Below, one piece after another: positions 1-5,029 of a stretch of DNA of 5,487 nt. Position numbers and translations under genes: made by a program. Origin of the DNA: Sulfurovum sp. (GTDB taxonomy: Bacteria; Campylobacterota; Campylobacteria; Campylobacterales; Sulfurovaceae); NCBI GenBank assembly GCA_004377245.1, contig SOIK01000216.1:1-5487 (forward strand), written 5' to 3'. How positions within the stretch are numbered: the first letter of the stretch is position 1; the number at the start of each line of letters is the position of its first letter. A model generated the notes under the pieces. That model was not told where the DNA came from, searched no databases, and saw only the letters and a list, made by a program, of their open reading frames with translations.

Positions 1-263
1 AAAATACCAGCAGTGTAAATGATGAAGCCCAAGCTTTTATCATCGCTCTAGGTGGGAAAGAGAATATAGTAGATACCGATGCATGTATCACAAGACTTCG
101 TATGTCTGTACATGACAGTAGTGCATTAAAAGATGAGAATTTTACTGTATTGGGTGCAAAAGGGGTGATCCGTCCAGATAAAAAATCCATTCAAATTGTA
201 CTTGGAACCAAGGCGGAGAAGGTTGCCGAGGAGATTAAGCATGCATTACATAAAAATCTCTAA
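1..263 (+). CDS. nagE: PTS permease, glucose/N-acetylglucosamine family, C-terminal IIB domain (5' partial)
   Basis: The reading frame is open from base 3 and ends at TAA 261-263, giving 86 residues. The start of the gene lies outside the window. Visible residues form a complete-looking IIB domain of the glucose superfamily: ALGGKENI at 15-22, then DACITRLR at 26-33, where Cys28 is the residue phosphorylated by IIA before the sugar is phosphorylated. It continues with LGAKGVI and the closing IVLGTKAE strand/helix. The frame stops right after IIB, so no IIA domain is fused. This differs from the IICBA form of E. coli NagE and fits the separate IIA protein at 3133-3603. In this family the missing part would be the membrane IIC domain that moves the sugar. 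The sequence alone does not separate a NagE-type from a PtsG-type permease; the N-acetylglucosamine assignment is inferred from nagA nearby. The domain call is firm, the substrate is not. Confidence 0.85.
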   Translation, partial: NTSSVNDEAQAFIIALGGKENIVDTDACITRLRMSVHDSSALKDENFTVLGAKGVIRPDKKSIQIVLGTKAEKVAEEIKHALHKNL

Positions 264-298
264 ATCCAAATCTCATTAGTCATATATTAACCAATTAT

Positions 299-307
299 TG
301 CTATACT
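299..307 (+). promoter_or_regulatory. possible extended -10 promoter for the lipoprotein gene
   Basis: The bases TGCTATACT combine a TG dinucleotide, one spacer base and a TATACT hexamer (5 of 6 matches to TATAAT). They lie 36 bases before the ATG at 344, in the 80-base gap after the permease stop. No good -35 hexamer is seen at 16-18 bases; Campylobacterota sigma-70 promoters often lack one. This would let the lipoprotein gene be expressed apart from the permease. It is a motif match only. Confidence 0.35.
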
Positions 308-330
308 CTATGCTTAAATATATTTTTTAA

Positions 331-335
331 AAGGG
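331..335 (+). promoter_or_regulatory. ribosome binding site of the lipoprotein gene
   Basis: AAGGG ends 8 bases before the ATG at 344. It supports this start, which is also the one that places a signal peptide exactly at the N-terminus. Confidence 0.7.
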
Positions 336-343
336 CAGTATTT

Positions 344-1333
344 ATGCGAAAAATTTTATTGCTTTTATTCTTTTTTCTACTGAACGGATGTTCTTTAAAC
401 AGCCTATTTTTAGCCGATGAAGTAGATAAAGTATACGTAGTGAAGCACTCTCCTTACGTCAAGCACCATAGAGCTTACTTTACAAGAACAAACCTCAAAC
501 CTATGCAAAATGGTAAAAAATACCTTTATCTTTATCATGCCGAAGAGAAAGATCTGGCGATACTTCTCCATCGTAAGGATCAATACCGACTATACAGTCT
601 CTCACATCCTGATAAAAAAGAAATCATTTTTAATGTAAGCCCTAAAACAAGATACTACACTGTCTTAAAAAGTTTGAAACGTCAAGGTTATCGTCTTACT
701 TCCCCTACCAAAATGGGTTACGTCTCCCGTGTTGCTTTACGACGATACAAAGGAATCAAGACACTTTTGGTGGAAGTGGAAGACTACAGTCGTCTCAAAG
801 AGATCTATGAAAAAGCCATTAGAACATACGATGCCAAAGCGATAAGATCCATTAAGACAATATTGCCAAAACCTTTGATATACCCTTATTATGAACGCTA
901 CCATAAACGTGCAAAAACACAAAAACAATTGGAACAACTGCAAATCATAGCAACAAAACTACAATTGAACTCTGCTGGAGCAGTAGCACAAACTAGAAAG
1001 AAAGATTCAAAAAAAGCACTAGAAGAAGAAAAAGTACTAGAAGAAATGAAGGTTGTCGAAGTTATTGAGAAGCCCAGAGAAGTAACTAAACCCTATTATT
1101 ATTATTTGAAAAGAGCATCATATGATGAGTTAAATACCTATCTTTCCAGGGGTGGGGCTAGAGACCATCTTACCTATAACCAATACAATAAGCTAAAAGC
1201 AAGACTAAAAGAAGAGAAACTTTTACAAGACGGATCTCTAGAAGAGTTGATCGCTGCATACAAAAAGAATAAAGATCCTCGATATAAAACAAGAATCTTA
1301 CTACTTATGAAGAAGGTACAAGAGAGTAAATGA
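344..1333 (+). CDS. uncharacterised lipoprotein, basic and tyrosine-rich
   Basis: The 329-residue protein starts with MRK, a run of Leu/Phe (residues 4-13) and a lipobox LLNGC, so Cys16 should be lipidated after signal peptidase II cleavage. Ser follows at +2, which in Gram-negatives favours transfer to the outer membrane. After that come about 170 residues rich in Tyr, Lys and Arg, a helical, charged stretch at about 190-245 (likely coiled coil, with the near-repeat KALEEE-KVLEEM), and a helical C-terminal part (250-329). Two parts of the protein look alike: a TYDAKAI segment leading to PYYERYHKRA (161-190), and an ASYDELN segment leading to YNQYNKLKARL (258-288). This may be a diverged helical repeat. 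I recognise no enzyme or transport domain and assign no function. It follows the PTS permease by 80 bases with its own candidate promoter, and its stop lies 5 bases from that of the convergent kinase gene. The gene and lipoprotein class are well supported; the role is unknown. Confidence 0.85.
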   Translation: MRKILLLLFFFLLNGCSLNSLFLADEVDKVYVVKHSPYVKHHRAYFTRTNLKPMQNGKKYLYLYHAEEKDLAILLHRKDQYRLYSLSHPDKKEIIFNVSPKTRYYTVLKSLKRQGYRLTSPTKMGYVSRVALRRYKGIKTLLVEVEDYSRLKEIYEKAIRTYDAKAIRSIKTILPKPLIYPYYERYHKRAKTQKQLEQLQIIATKLQLNSAGAVAQTRKKDSKKALEEEKVLEEMKVVEVIEKPREVTKPYYYYLKRASYDELNTYLSRGGARDHLTYNQYNKLKARLKEEKLLQDGSLEELIAAYKKNKDPRYKTRILLLMKKVQESK

Positions 1334-1338
1334 TTTAG

Positions 1339-2385
1339 CTATGCAATAATTTTGGAAAGATTTAATACTATTGTTGTACCTTGATTCTCTTCACTTTTTA
1401 TTTTTATAGGTACACGCAATTCATCACAAAGTTTTTTAACAATATGTAATCCTATACCTATCCCTCTATCTTGTTCTTTATAATATCTATCAAATACCTT
1501 TGAAGGGTTTTTAATCCCTTTCCCTGTATCACTAATAGACAAATAGTGACCTTTTAATGTAATAAAAACTCTACCACTAGCAATATTATATTTACCTGCA
1601 TTACTCAATAGATTATCAAGAATACGAGTGAATGCATCTTTATTGGTTTCAAGTACTATTTTATCTAAAGAGATACTGTAAACAATATCAGGGTAAAGGA
1701 TCTTAAAATAATTTACACGATTTTCTACCAATTCCTTTAAGCTGAATGATTCAGACTGAGTAGGAATACCTTTTAGAAATATCTGTAAATTATTTTGTAG
1801 AGACAAAATAGTTTCAATATTGTTTTCAAGTCTTTGAATTTTTTGATTCTCTCCTATCTCTCGCTTAAAAAGCTTTAAGTTAATAAGCATAGAACTGATA
1901 GGAGTGTTAAAATCATGTAAAATATCTTTCACAAGCTCTTCATTCAGACGAAGTGCTTTTCGAAGGGGCATAAGGGCATAGATAGAAAAAAGAAAAGAGA
2001 CCAAAGCAGCAAAAATAGAGTAGAACAAAAACTTACGATAAGTCACCTCTTCTAACTTTTTAACCCTAGGAAGATAACTTGCTTTGGGATAGACCACTTT
2101 CATCAGATATTTATCAGCAGTCGGCACTTTAAAATAGCTATAAAAATCGCCATTTTTATAAAGTATATTTTCTTCTTTATCTTCAGCCTTCTCAACAAAG
2201 TCTGTCTTTAATCCCTCACACTGTATAGTATAAGCACAGAGCTTCATCTCTATCTGTATCTTCTCCTCTATTTCAGCTTTTTTCTCTTGAAATTCATGCC
2301 AAAAATTAATCGCTAGCAACACCTCTAAAAGTATTAAAAAAATCAAAAAACTTTTAAGAAGCGACTCTACCTCATATGTTTTCAA
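1339..2385 (-). CDS. membrane sensor histidine kinase (partner of the adjacent OmpR-type regulator)
   Basis: The 348-residue protein has a first membrane helix at about 11-27, a periplasmic sensor of about 90 residues (29-117) and a second helix at about 119-138. The dimerisation/phosphotransfer helix follows at once, with no room for a HAMP domain. The H-box is LHDFNTP with His157 as phosphoacceptor. The ATPase domain shows the N-box DNLLSNAGKYN (257-267), the G1 box SDTGKG (285-290), the F-box VFDRYYK and the G2 box GIGIGLHIV (308-316), so all catalytic motifs are intact. The sensor has two cysteines close together, Cys50 and Cys56, which could form a disulfide or bind a ligand; the signal is not known. 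The start codon is TTG, inside the end of the regulator gene (14-base overlap), with AAGGG 7 bases ahead; no in-frame ATG lies nearby. The overlap implies translational coupling with the regulator. Confidence 0.93.
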   Translation of the reverse strand: MKTYEVESLLKSFLIFLILLEVLLAINFWHEFQEKKAEIEEKIQIEMKLCAYTIQCEGLKTDFVEKAEDKEENILYKNGDFYSYFKVPTADKYLMKVVYPKASYLPRVKKLEEVTYRKFLFYSIFAALVSFLFSIYALMPLRKALRLNEELVKDILHDFNTPISSMLINLKLFKREIGENQKIQRLENNIETILSLQNNLQIFLKGIPTQSESFSLKELVENRVNYFKILYPDIVYSISLDKIVLETNKDAFTRILDNLLSNAGKYNIASGRVFITLKGHYLSISDTGKGIKNPSKVFDRYYKEQDRGIGIGLHIVKKLCDELRVPIKIKSEENQGTTIVLNLSKIIA

Positions 2386-3007
2386 TCATATACCCTTGTC
2401 CTCTTATATTTTTTATCTCAATACCTAGTTTGTTTTTTAGCTTAGCAAGATTTACACGCAAAGCATTGGCACTAGGCTGTTCTAAAAAATCCATCAATGT
2501 ATAGCTATCAACGATCTTATTTTGTTGCACCATAAGTTCATGAAAAATATTTTGCTGCACCTCTCCCAAGCCTATGGTTTGTCCATCTTTTTGTAATGTT
2601 CTTGTTATTGGATTATAACATATATCGTTAAGGTAGAGTAGCGTATCATCTTCTTCCTGATATTTGCTTTTAATACGTATCACGAGTTCTTCAGGGTTGA
2701 AAGGCTTTTTGATGTAATCCTCAGCACCTATCTCAAACCCTTTTGAGATAGAAGTGATATCCGTAAGTGCAGTAATGTAGATGGCAGGAGTCTCATCTCC
2801 TGCTTCTTTAAGCGAAGCAAGAACATCAAAACCATTCACTTCAGGCACATTGACATCTAAAATATAGAGGTCATACTTTTTCTTAAAAGTCAGGTCAAAG
2901 ACCTCTGGACCACGATGTGCCACATCAACACAATAGCCCTCAAGTTCTAAAAACTCTCTAAGGCTGTCACATAGGATCTGGTCATCTTCAAGTAGTAGTA
3001 TTTTCAT
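2372..3007 (-). CDS. OmpR/PhoB-family response regulator
   Basis: The 211-residue protein has an N-terminal receiver domain (1-115) with the acidic pair Asp8-Asp9, the phosphoacceptor Asp51 in YILDVNVP, Thr79 in YITA and Lys101 in IKKPF, so it is fully equipped to accept phosphate. A winged-helix DNA-binding domain follows (about 122-211): a recognition-helix region NALRVNLAKLKNKLG and the wing NIRGQGYMI match the OmpR pattern. It should act as a transcription factor phosphorylated by the kinase whose gene overlaps its 3' end. The start ATG at 3007 gives a correct domain edge (MKILLLEDD). No purine-rich ribosome binding site is visible in the 16 bases before it. Instead a TATACT box ends 6 bases ahead, suggesting a leaderless transcript or dependence on the upstream micro-ORF. 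Target genes cannot be read from the window. Confidence 0.94.
   Translation of the reverse strand: MKILLLEDDQILCDSLREFLELEGYCVDVAHRGPEVFDLTFKKKYDLYILDVNVPEVNGFDVLASLKEAGDETPAIYITALTDITSISKGFEIGAEDYIKKPFNPEELVIRIKSKYQEEDDTLLYLNDICYNPITRTLQKDGQTIGLGEVQQNIFHELMVQQNKIVDSYTLMDFLEQPSANALRVNLAKLKNKLGIEIKNIRGQGYMIENI
2393..2397 (-). promoter_or_regulatory. ribosome binding site that fixes the TTG start of the kinase
   Basis: On the minus strand AAGGG lies within the last codons of the regulator gene. Seven bases separate it from TTG at 2385-2383. An ATG a few bases later is in another frame, so this site decides for the rare TTG start. Confidence 0.65.
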
Positions 3008-3012
3008 ACTGC

Positions 3013-3018
3013 AGTATA
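3013..3018 (-). promoter_or_regulatory. possible -10 box for a leaderless regulator mRNA
   Basis: Minus-strand TATACT is followed by five bases (GCAGT) and then the ATG at 3007. With the usual -10 to start-site distance, transcription would begin at or next to the A of the ATG. No clear -35 element is found. The lack of any Shine-Dalgarno sequence before this ATG fits, but a 6-base match in AT-rich DNA can be chance. Confidence 0.35.
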
Positions 3019-3040
3019 CAAAGGAAAGGTTAACAGAGTG

Positions 3041-3133
3041 TTACTTCTTTTTAGGCGACTTCAAAATGATGAAGAATACAACCAAGATCACTGCATACGC
3101 TACATAATAATAGATATTGTCACTCTCTGGCAT
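3041..3133 (-). CDS. 30-residue single-pass membrane micro-protein
   Basis: The ATG at 3133-3131 shares one base with the TAA of crr (TAATG), and TAA lies at 3043-3041. A textbook GGAGG (3145-3141) is spaced 7 bases before the ATG, the strongest ribosome binding site in the window, placed in the last codons of crr. The product has a short polar N-terminus (MPESDN), one hydrophobic helix (about residues 7-24, with three tyrosines at its start and the core VAYAVILVVFFIIL) and a basic tail ending KSPKKK. The positive-inside rule puts the C-terminus in the cytoplasm. It lies between crr and the response regulator, 33 bases from the latter, so it is probably co-translated with IIA. Its job is unknown; it could be a partner of the permease or of the sensor kinase. 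Its shape also resembles small accessory proteins such as CcmD, but the likeness is generic. Confidence 0.72.
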   Translation of the reverse strand: MPESDNIYYYVAYAVILVVFFIILKSPKKK

Positions 3134-3603
3134 TAGCTTACCTCCATAACGATATCACCGCTTTTGACGATGTTTAAATGTTTTTCAATATTTTTTACGT
3201 CACTCTCATCACTGATCACAATTGGAGTGATGATATCTTTAGCATGCTCTCTCAAGTAGGTTAGGTCGGCTTCGATAATGGCATCACCACAAACCACCTC
3301 ATCCCCCTCATTTGCGATACGCTTAAAACCTTTCCCTTTTAACTCTACGGTGTCTAAACCAATGTGTACCATCACCTCTAGATCTTTGTCAGATCTGATA
3401 CTGTAGGCATGGTTGGTAGAGAATATTTTAGTGATTATACCATCGATAGGAGCAGTAAACGTATTCGACATAGGAATGATCGCCACACCATCCCCTGCAA
3501 GTTTTTGCGAGAATACCTCATCATCTACACTTTCAAGTGCCACGACCTGACCATCTGCCGGTGCTTTGACCTCTCTTACTTTTCTTTTTAAAAATCCGAA
3601 CAT
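3133..3603 (-). CDS. crr: PTS IIA-Glc phosphocarrier, free-standing
   Basis: The 156-residue protein is a clear IIA of the glucose family. It has the conserved beta-strand core APADGQVVALESVDDEVF (14-31), FTAPIDGIITKIF and TNHAYSI (63-69, with His65), then VMVHIGLDTVELKGKGF (77-93, with His80). His80 corresponds to the phosphorylated His90 of E. coli IIA-Glc and His65 to its partner His75. The family's C-terminal pattern (TPIVIS, then the SGDIVMEV end) is also present. It takes phosphate from HPr and passes it to the IIB cysteine of a permease, here most likely the one whose end lies at 1-263. Its length is close to the 169 residues of E. coli Crr. AAGGA sits 5 bases before the ATG. It lies downstream of nagA across an 81-base repeat-filled gap and upstream of the micro-ORF and two-component genes. 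Besides transport it may have a signalling role, as in enterobacteria, but nothing here shows that. Confidence 0.96.
   Translation of the reverse strand: MFGFLKRKVREVKAPADGQVVALESVDDEVFSQKLAGDGVAIIPMSNTFTAPIDGIITKIFSTNHAYSIRSDKDLEVMVHIGLDTVELKGKGFKRIANEGDEVVCGDAIIEADLTYLREHAKDIITPIVISDESDVKNIEKHLNIVKSGDIVMEVS
3141..3145 (-). promoter_or_regulatory. strong ribosome binding site of the micro-ORF
   Basis: GGAGG on the minus strand, inside the crr coding end (Met-Glu-Val codons), 7 bases from the ATG at 3133. It is the main evidence that the 30-codon frame is translated. Confidence 0.7.
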
Positions 3604-3635
3604 TTATTTCCTTCTTTTTCGTCATTCCCGGGCTT

Positions 3636-3655
3636 GCACCCTAAGGGCATTTCCT
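3636..3655 (+). repeat. 20-bp direct repeat, copy 1
   Basis: GCACCCTAAGGGCATTTCCT matches the second copy at 4896-4915 in 18 of 20 bases. It lies within the loop segment of the left palindrome. Confidence 0.65.
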
Positions 3656-3660
3656 GTGGG
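3637..3660. repeat. 24-bp extra segment in the loop of the left palindrome
   Basis: The loop of the right palindrome is a simple CTTGA. In the left one CTTG is followed by 24 bases that start CACCCTAAGGG, and then by CACCC again (3661-3665), running into the right arm. The extra segment is thus bounded by a 5-base direct repeat. Part of it recurs at 4896-4915. Confidence 0.55.
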
Positions 3661-3684
3661 CACCCGGGAATCTACAAGTTCAAT

Positions 3685-4854
3685 TTACTCAAAAGCTGTG
3701 GATCCCCGTGTCAAGCACGAGGATGACGTGTGATTTGTATATTTAACTTCTCCACCAACAATGGTCGATATAATACTAAATTTTTCATCAAAGATGACAA
3801 TATCAGCATCATAACCAACTTTGAGTTCACCCTTTTTTATACCTAGTTTTTGTGCAGGTACTTTTGTTACTGCATTGACAGCTTCGATAAGTGTCATAGA
3901 GGTAACCATTGTCATATTTTTAAGTGCAACATTTAGCTTAAGTACAGATCCTGCGAGCGTACCATCTTCAAGGGTTGCCGTGTTACCCTCTACCGTTACT
4001 TTGCGTCCACCCAGATCATAAGTGCCACACTTCATACATCCTGCACGCATTGCATCTGTAATAAGTATAAGTTTATCTCTCTTTACTTGATGAACAAGTT
4101 CCAGTGCAGAGGGATGCATATGTACAAAATCAGCAATAATGTCACATGTTACCTCTGAGTCAAAAACTGCTCCAACTATCCCTGGATTTCGATGATGATA
4201 AGGGTTCATCGCATTAAAGAGATGGGTTGCATGAGAGACACCCCAAGTGAAACTCTCTTTACTTTTTTCATAACTTGCATCGCTATGCCCAATACTTAAA
4301 ATGACATGAGGATATTGTTCTGACAAGAACTTTACAAAAGATTCAGCTCCCTCAACTTCAGGAGCAAGTGTGATCATCTTTACCTCTTCCATATAGTCAT
4401 TTATCAATGCTATCTTAGGTGCTTGTACATATTTTTTATCTTGAGCACCATGTTTAGAAGCATTAATGAAAGGACCTTCAAGATGCACCCCTAATATCTG
4501 TGCCCCTGTAACATCTTCTCCATAATGTTGAATATTTTGTAAAGCATTGTCAATATGCTCTTTGGACATTGTCATTGTAGTTGCTAAAAAAGAAGTTGTG
4601 CCTGTTTGAAGCACAGTAGAGGAGATAAACTCTAATGCTTCTGGTGTTGCATCCATAACATCTGCACCCCCAGACCCATGTATATGCAAGTCTATAAATC
4701 CAGCACTGACATAAGCACCATTTGCATCGATAATCTCTACATCATCCTGTTCTATCTTATCGGTTATGTTGACAATCTTTTTATCAAACAGAACTATTTT
4801 ACCCTCTACTATCTTATCTTCATAAAGGATCTTCGCATTAACTATAGCTTTCAT
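3685..4854 (-). CDS. nagA: N-acetylglucosamine-6-phosphate deacetylase
   Basis: NagA removes acetate from GlcNAc-6-phosphate to give glucosamine-6-phosphate, in amino-sugar use and cell-wall recycling. The 389-residue amidohydrolase shows the metal motif IDLHIHGSGG (His57-x-His59), the metal ligand Glu126 in HLEGPF, His190 in IGHSDA, His211 in SHATHLFNAM, and the catalytic Asp267 in ILITDAM. The HxH pair points to a two-metal site as in the Bacillus enzyme, not the single-metal E. coli form. The frame is open further upstream to a GTG at 4899, but that part is repeat sequence; the ATG at 4854 has GGGAG 7 bases ahead and begins MKAIVNAKIL, as expected for the family. The family fold should end near VGGEVKY; the last 15 or so residues (SSSCLTRGST and on) come from the REP-like element. 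The gene lies upstream of crr on the same strand and probably shares its transcript. No nagB is in view. Confidence 0.96.
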   Translation of the reverse strand: MKAIVNAKILYEDKIVEGKIVLFDKKIVNITDKIEQDDVEIIDANGAYVSAGFIDLHIHGSGGADVMDATPEALEFISSTVLQTGTTSFLATTMTMSKEHIDNALQNIQHYGEDVTGAQILGVHLEGPFINASKHGAQDKKYVQAPKIALINDYMEEVKMITLAPEVEGAESFVKFLSEQYPHVILSIGHSDASYEKSKESFTWGVSHATHLFNAMNPYHHRNPGIVGAVFDSEVTCDIIADFVHMHPSALELVHQVKRDKLILITDAMRAGCMKCGTYDLGGRKVTVEGNTATLEDGTLAGSVLKLNVALKNMTMVTSMTLIEAVNAVTKVPAQKLGIKKGELKVGYDADIVIFDEKFSIISTIVGGEVKYTNHTSSSCLTRGSTAFE

Positions 4855-4860
4855 AGTATT

Positions 4861-4866
4861 ACTCCC
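4861..4866 (-). promoter_or_regulatory. nagA: ribosome binding site that fixes the nagA start
   Basis: Minus-strand GGGAGT ends 6 bases before the ATG at 4854. It decides against the GTG 45 bases further upstream, which has no comparable site and would add repeat-encoded residues. The same GGGAGT is part of the repeat motif ahead of the nearby hairpin at 4948-4987. Confidence 0.75.
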
Positions 4867-4895
4867 AATCTGCCTGCATGGCTTCTCTTCGTTCT

Positions 4896-4915
4896 GCACC
4901 CCAAGGGCATTTCTT
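4896..4915 (+). repeat. 20-bp direct repeat, copy 2
   Basis: GCACCCCAAGGGCATTTCTT differs from copy 1 (3636-3655) at two positions. It lies upstream of nagA, so the two copies flank that gene in the same orientation, about 1.26 kb apart. Confidence 0.65.
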
Positions 4916-4947
4916 CCCTTCGGTCAGGGCACAATTTCGGGTTCAAA

Positions 4948-4987
4948 GCTAAAAACAACAAACTATTGTTGTTTTCTTAACACTCCC
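4948..4987 (-). repeat. structured hairpin repeat, unit 2
   Basis: On the plus strand the arms AAAACAACAA (4952-4961) and TTGTTGTTTT (4966-4975) form a perfect 10-bp stem around the loop ACTA. They are followed by CTTAACACTCC. Read on the minus strand, the flank GTTA (4981-4978) can also pair with TAGC (4951-4948) across a two-base AG bulge, with one G-U pair. The loop, stem length and flank equal those of unit 1 at 5030-5068. Five Ts follow the stem on the minus strand, so weak terminator activity is possible, though the stem is AT-rich. Confidence 0.75.
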
Positions 4988-5029
4988 GCCTTCACGGCTC
5001 CATTTCATTCCGACCGTTTCGGTTTCGTC

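Larger units (their letters stand above)
3620..3728. repeat. pair of facing REP-like palindromes between nagA and crr
   Basis: The element begins CGTCATTCC and ends GGATGACG, an inverted pair. The left half (3620-3673) contains the arms ATTCCCGGG (3624-3632) and CCCGGGAAT (3663-3671), a perfect 9-bp match. The right half, read on the minus strand, repeats the layout: CGTCAT, then CCTCGTG-CTTGA-CACGGGG (3722-3704), a 7-bp stem with one G-T pair, then GATCC. A spacer of about 23 bases joins them. The ATTCCC...GGGAAT design is a widespread intergenic palindrome type, as in the dRS3 repeats of Neisseria. The element fills the gap before crr and covers the end of nagA. Its folded transcript could slow, stop or protect the nagA-crr message, but there is no T-run for a standard terminator. 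Confidence 0.75.

Noticed and set aside
737..943. Minus-strand 68-codon frame inside the lipoprotein gene
   Set aside because: Antisense to a gene with a sound start and signal peptide; its Phe/Cys-rich product is what reversed Lys/Glu codons give.
3409..4021. Plus-strand frames of 60 and 66 codons opposite crr and nagA
   Set aside because: Both are antisense shadows of strongly conserved enzymes, without convincing ribosome binding sites.
4855..4899. Longer nagA start at GTG 4899
   Set aside because: The extra 15 residues are translated repeat sequence, no ribosome binding site precedes the GTG, and GGGAG is well placed before the ATG at 4854.
4953..4976. Intrinsic terminator at hairpin unit 2
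   Set aside because: There is a short T-run after the stem on the minus strand, but the stem has only two G-C pairs, and unit 1 of the same family has no T-run. It is described as a repeat instead.
4678..4980. Plus-strand 100-codon frame opposite the nagA start
   Set aside because: It overlaps well-conserved nagA codons and the hairpin repeats, and its translation has no recognisable pattern.
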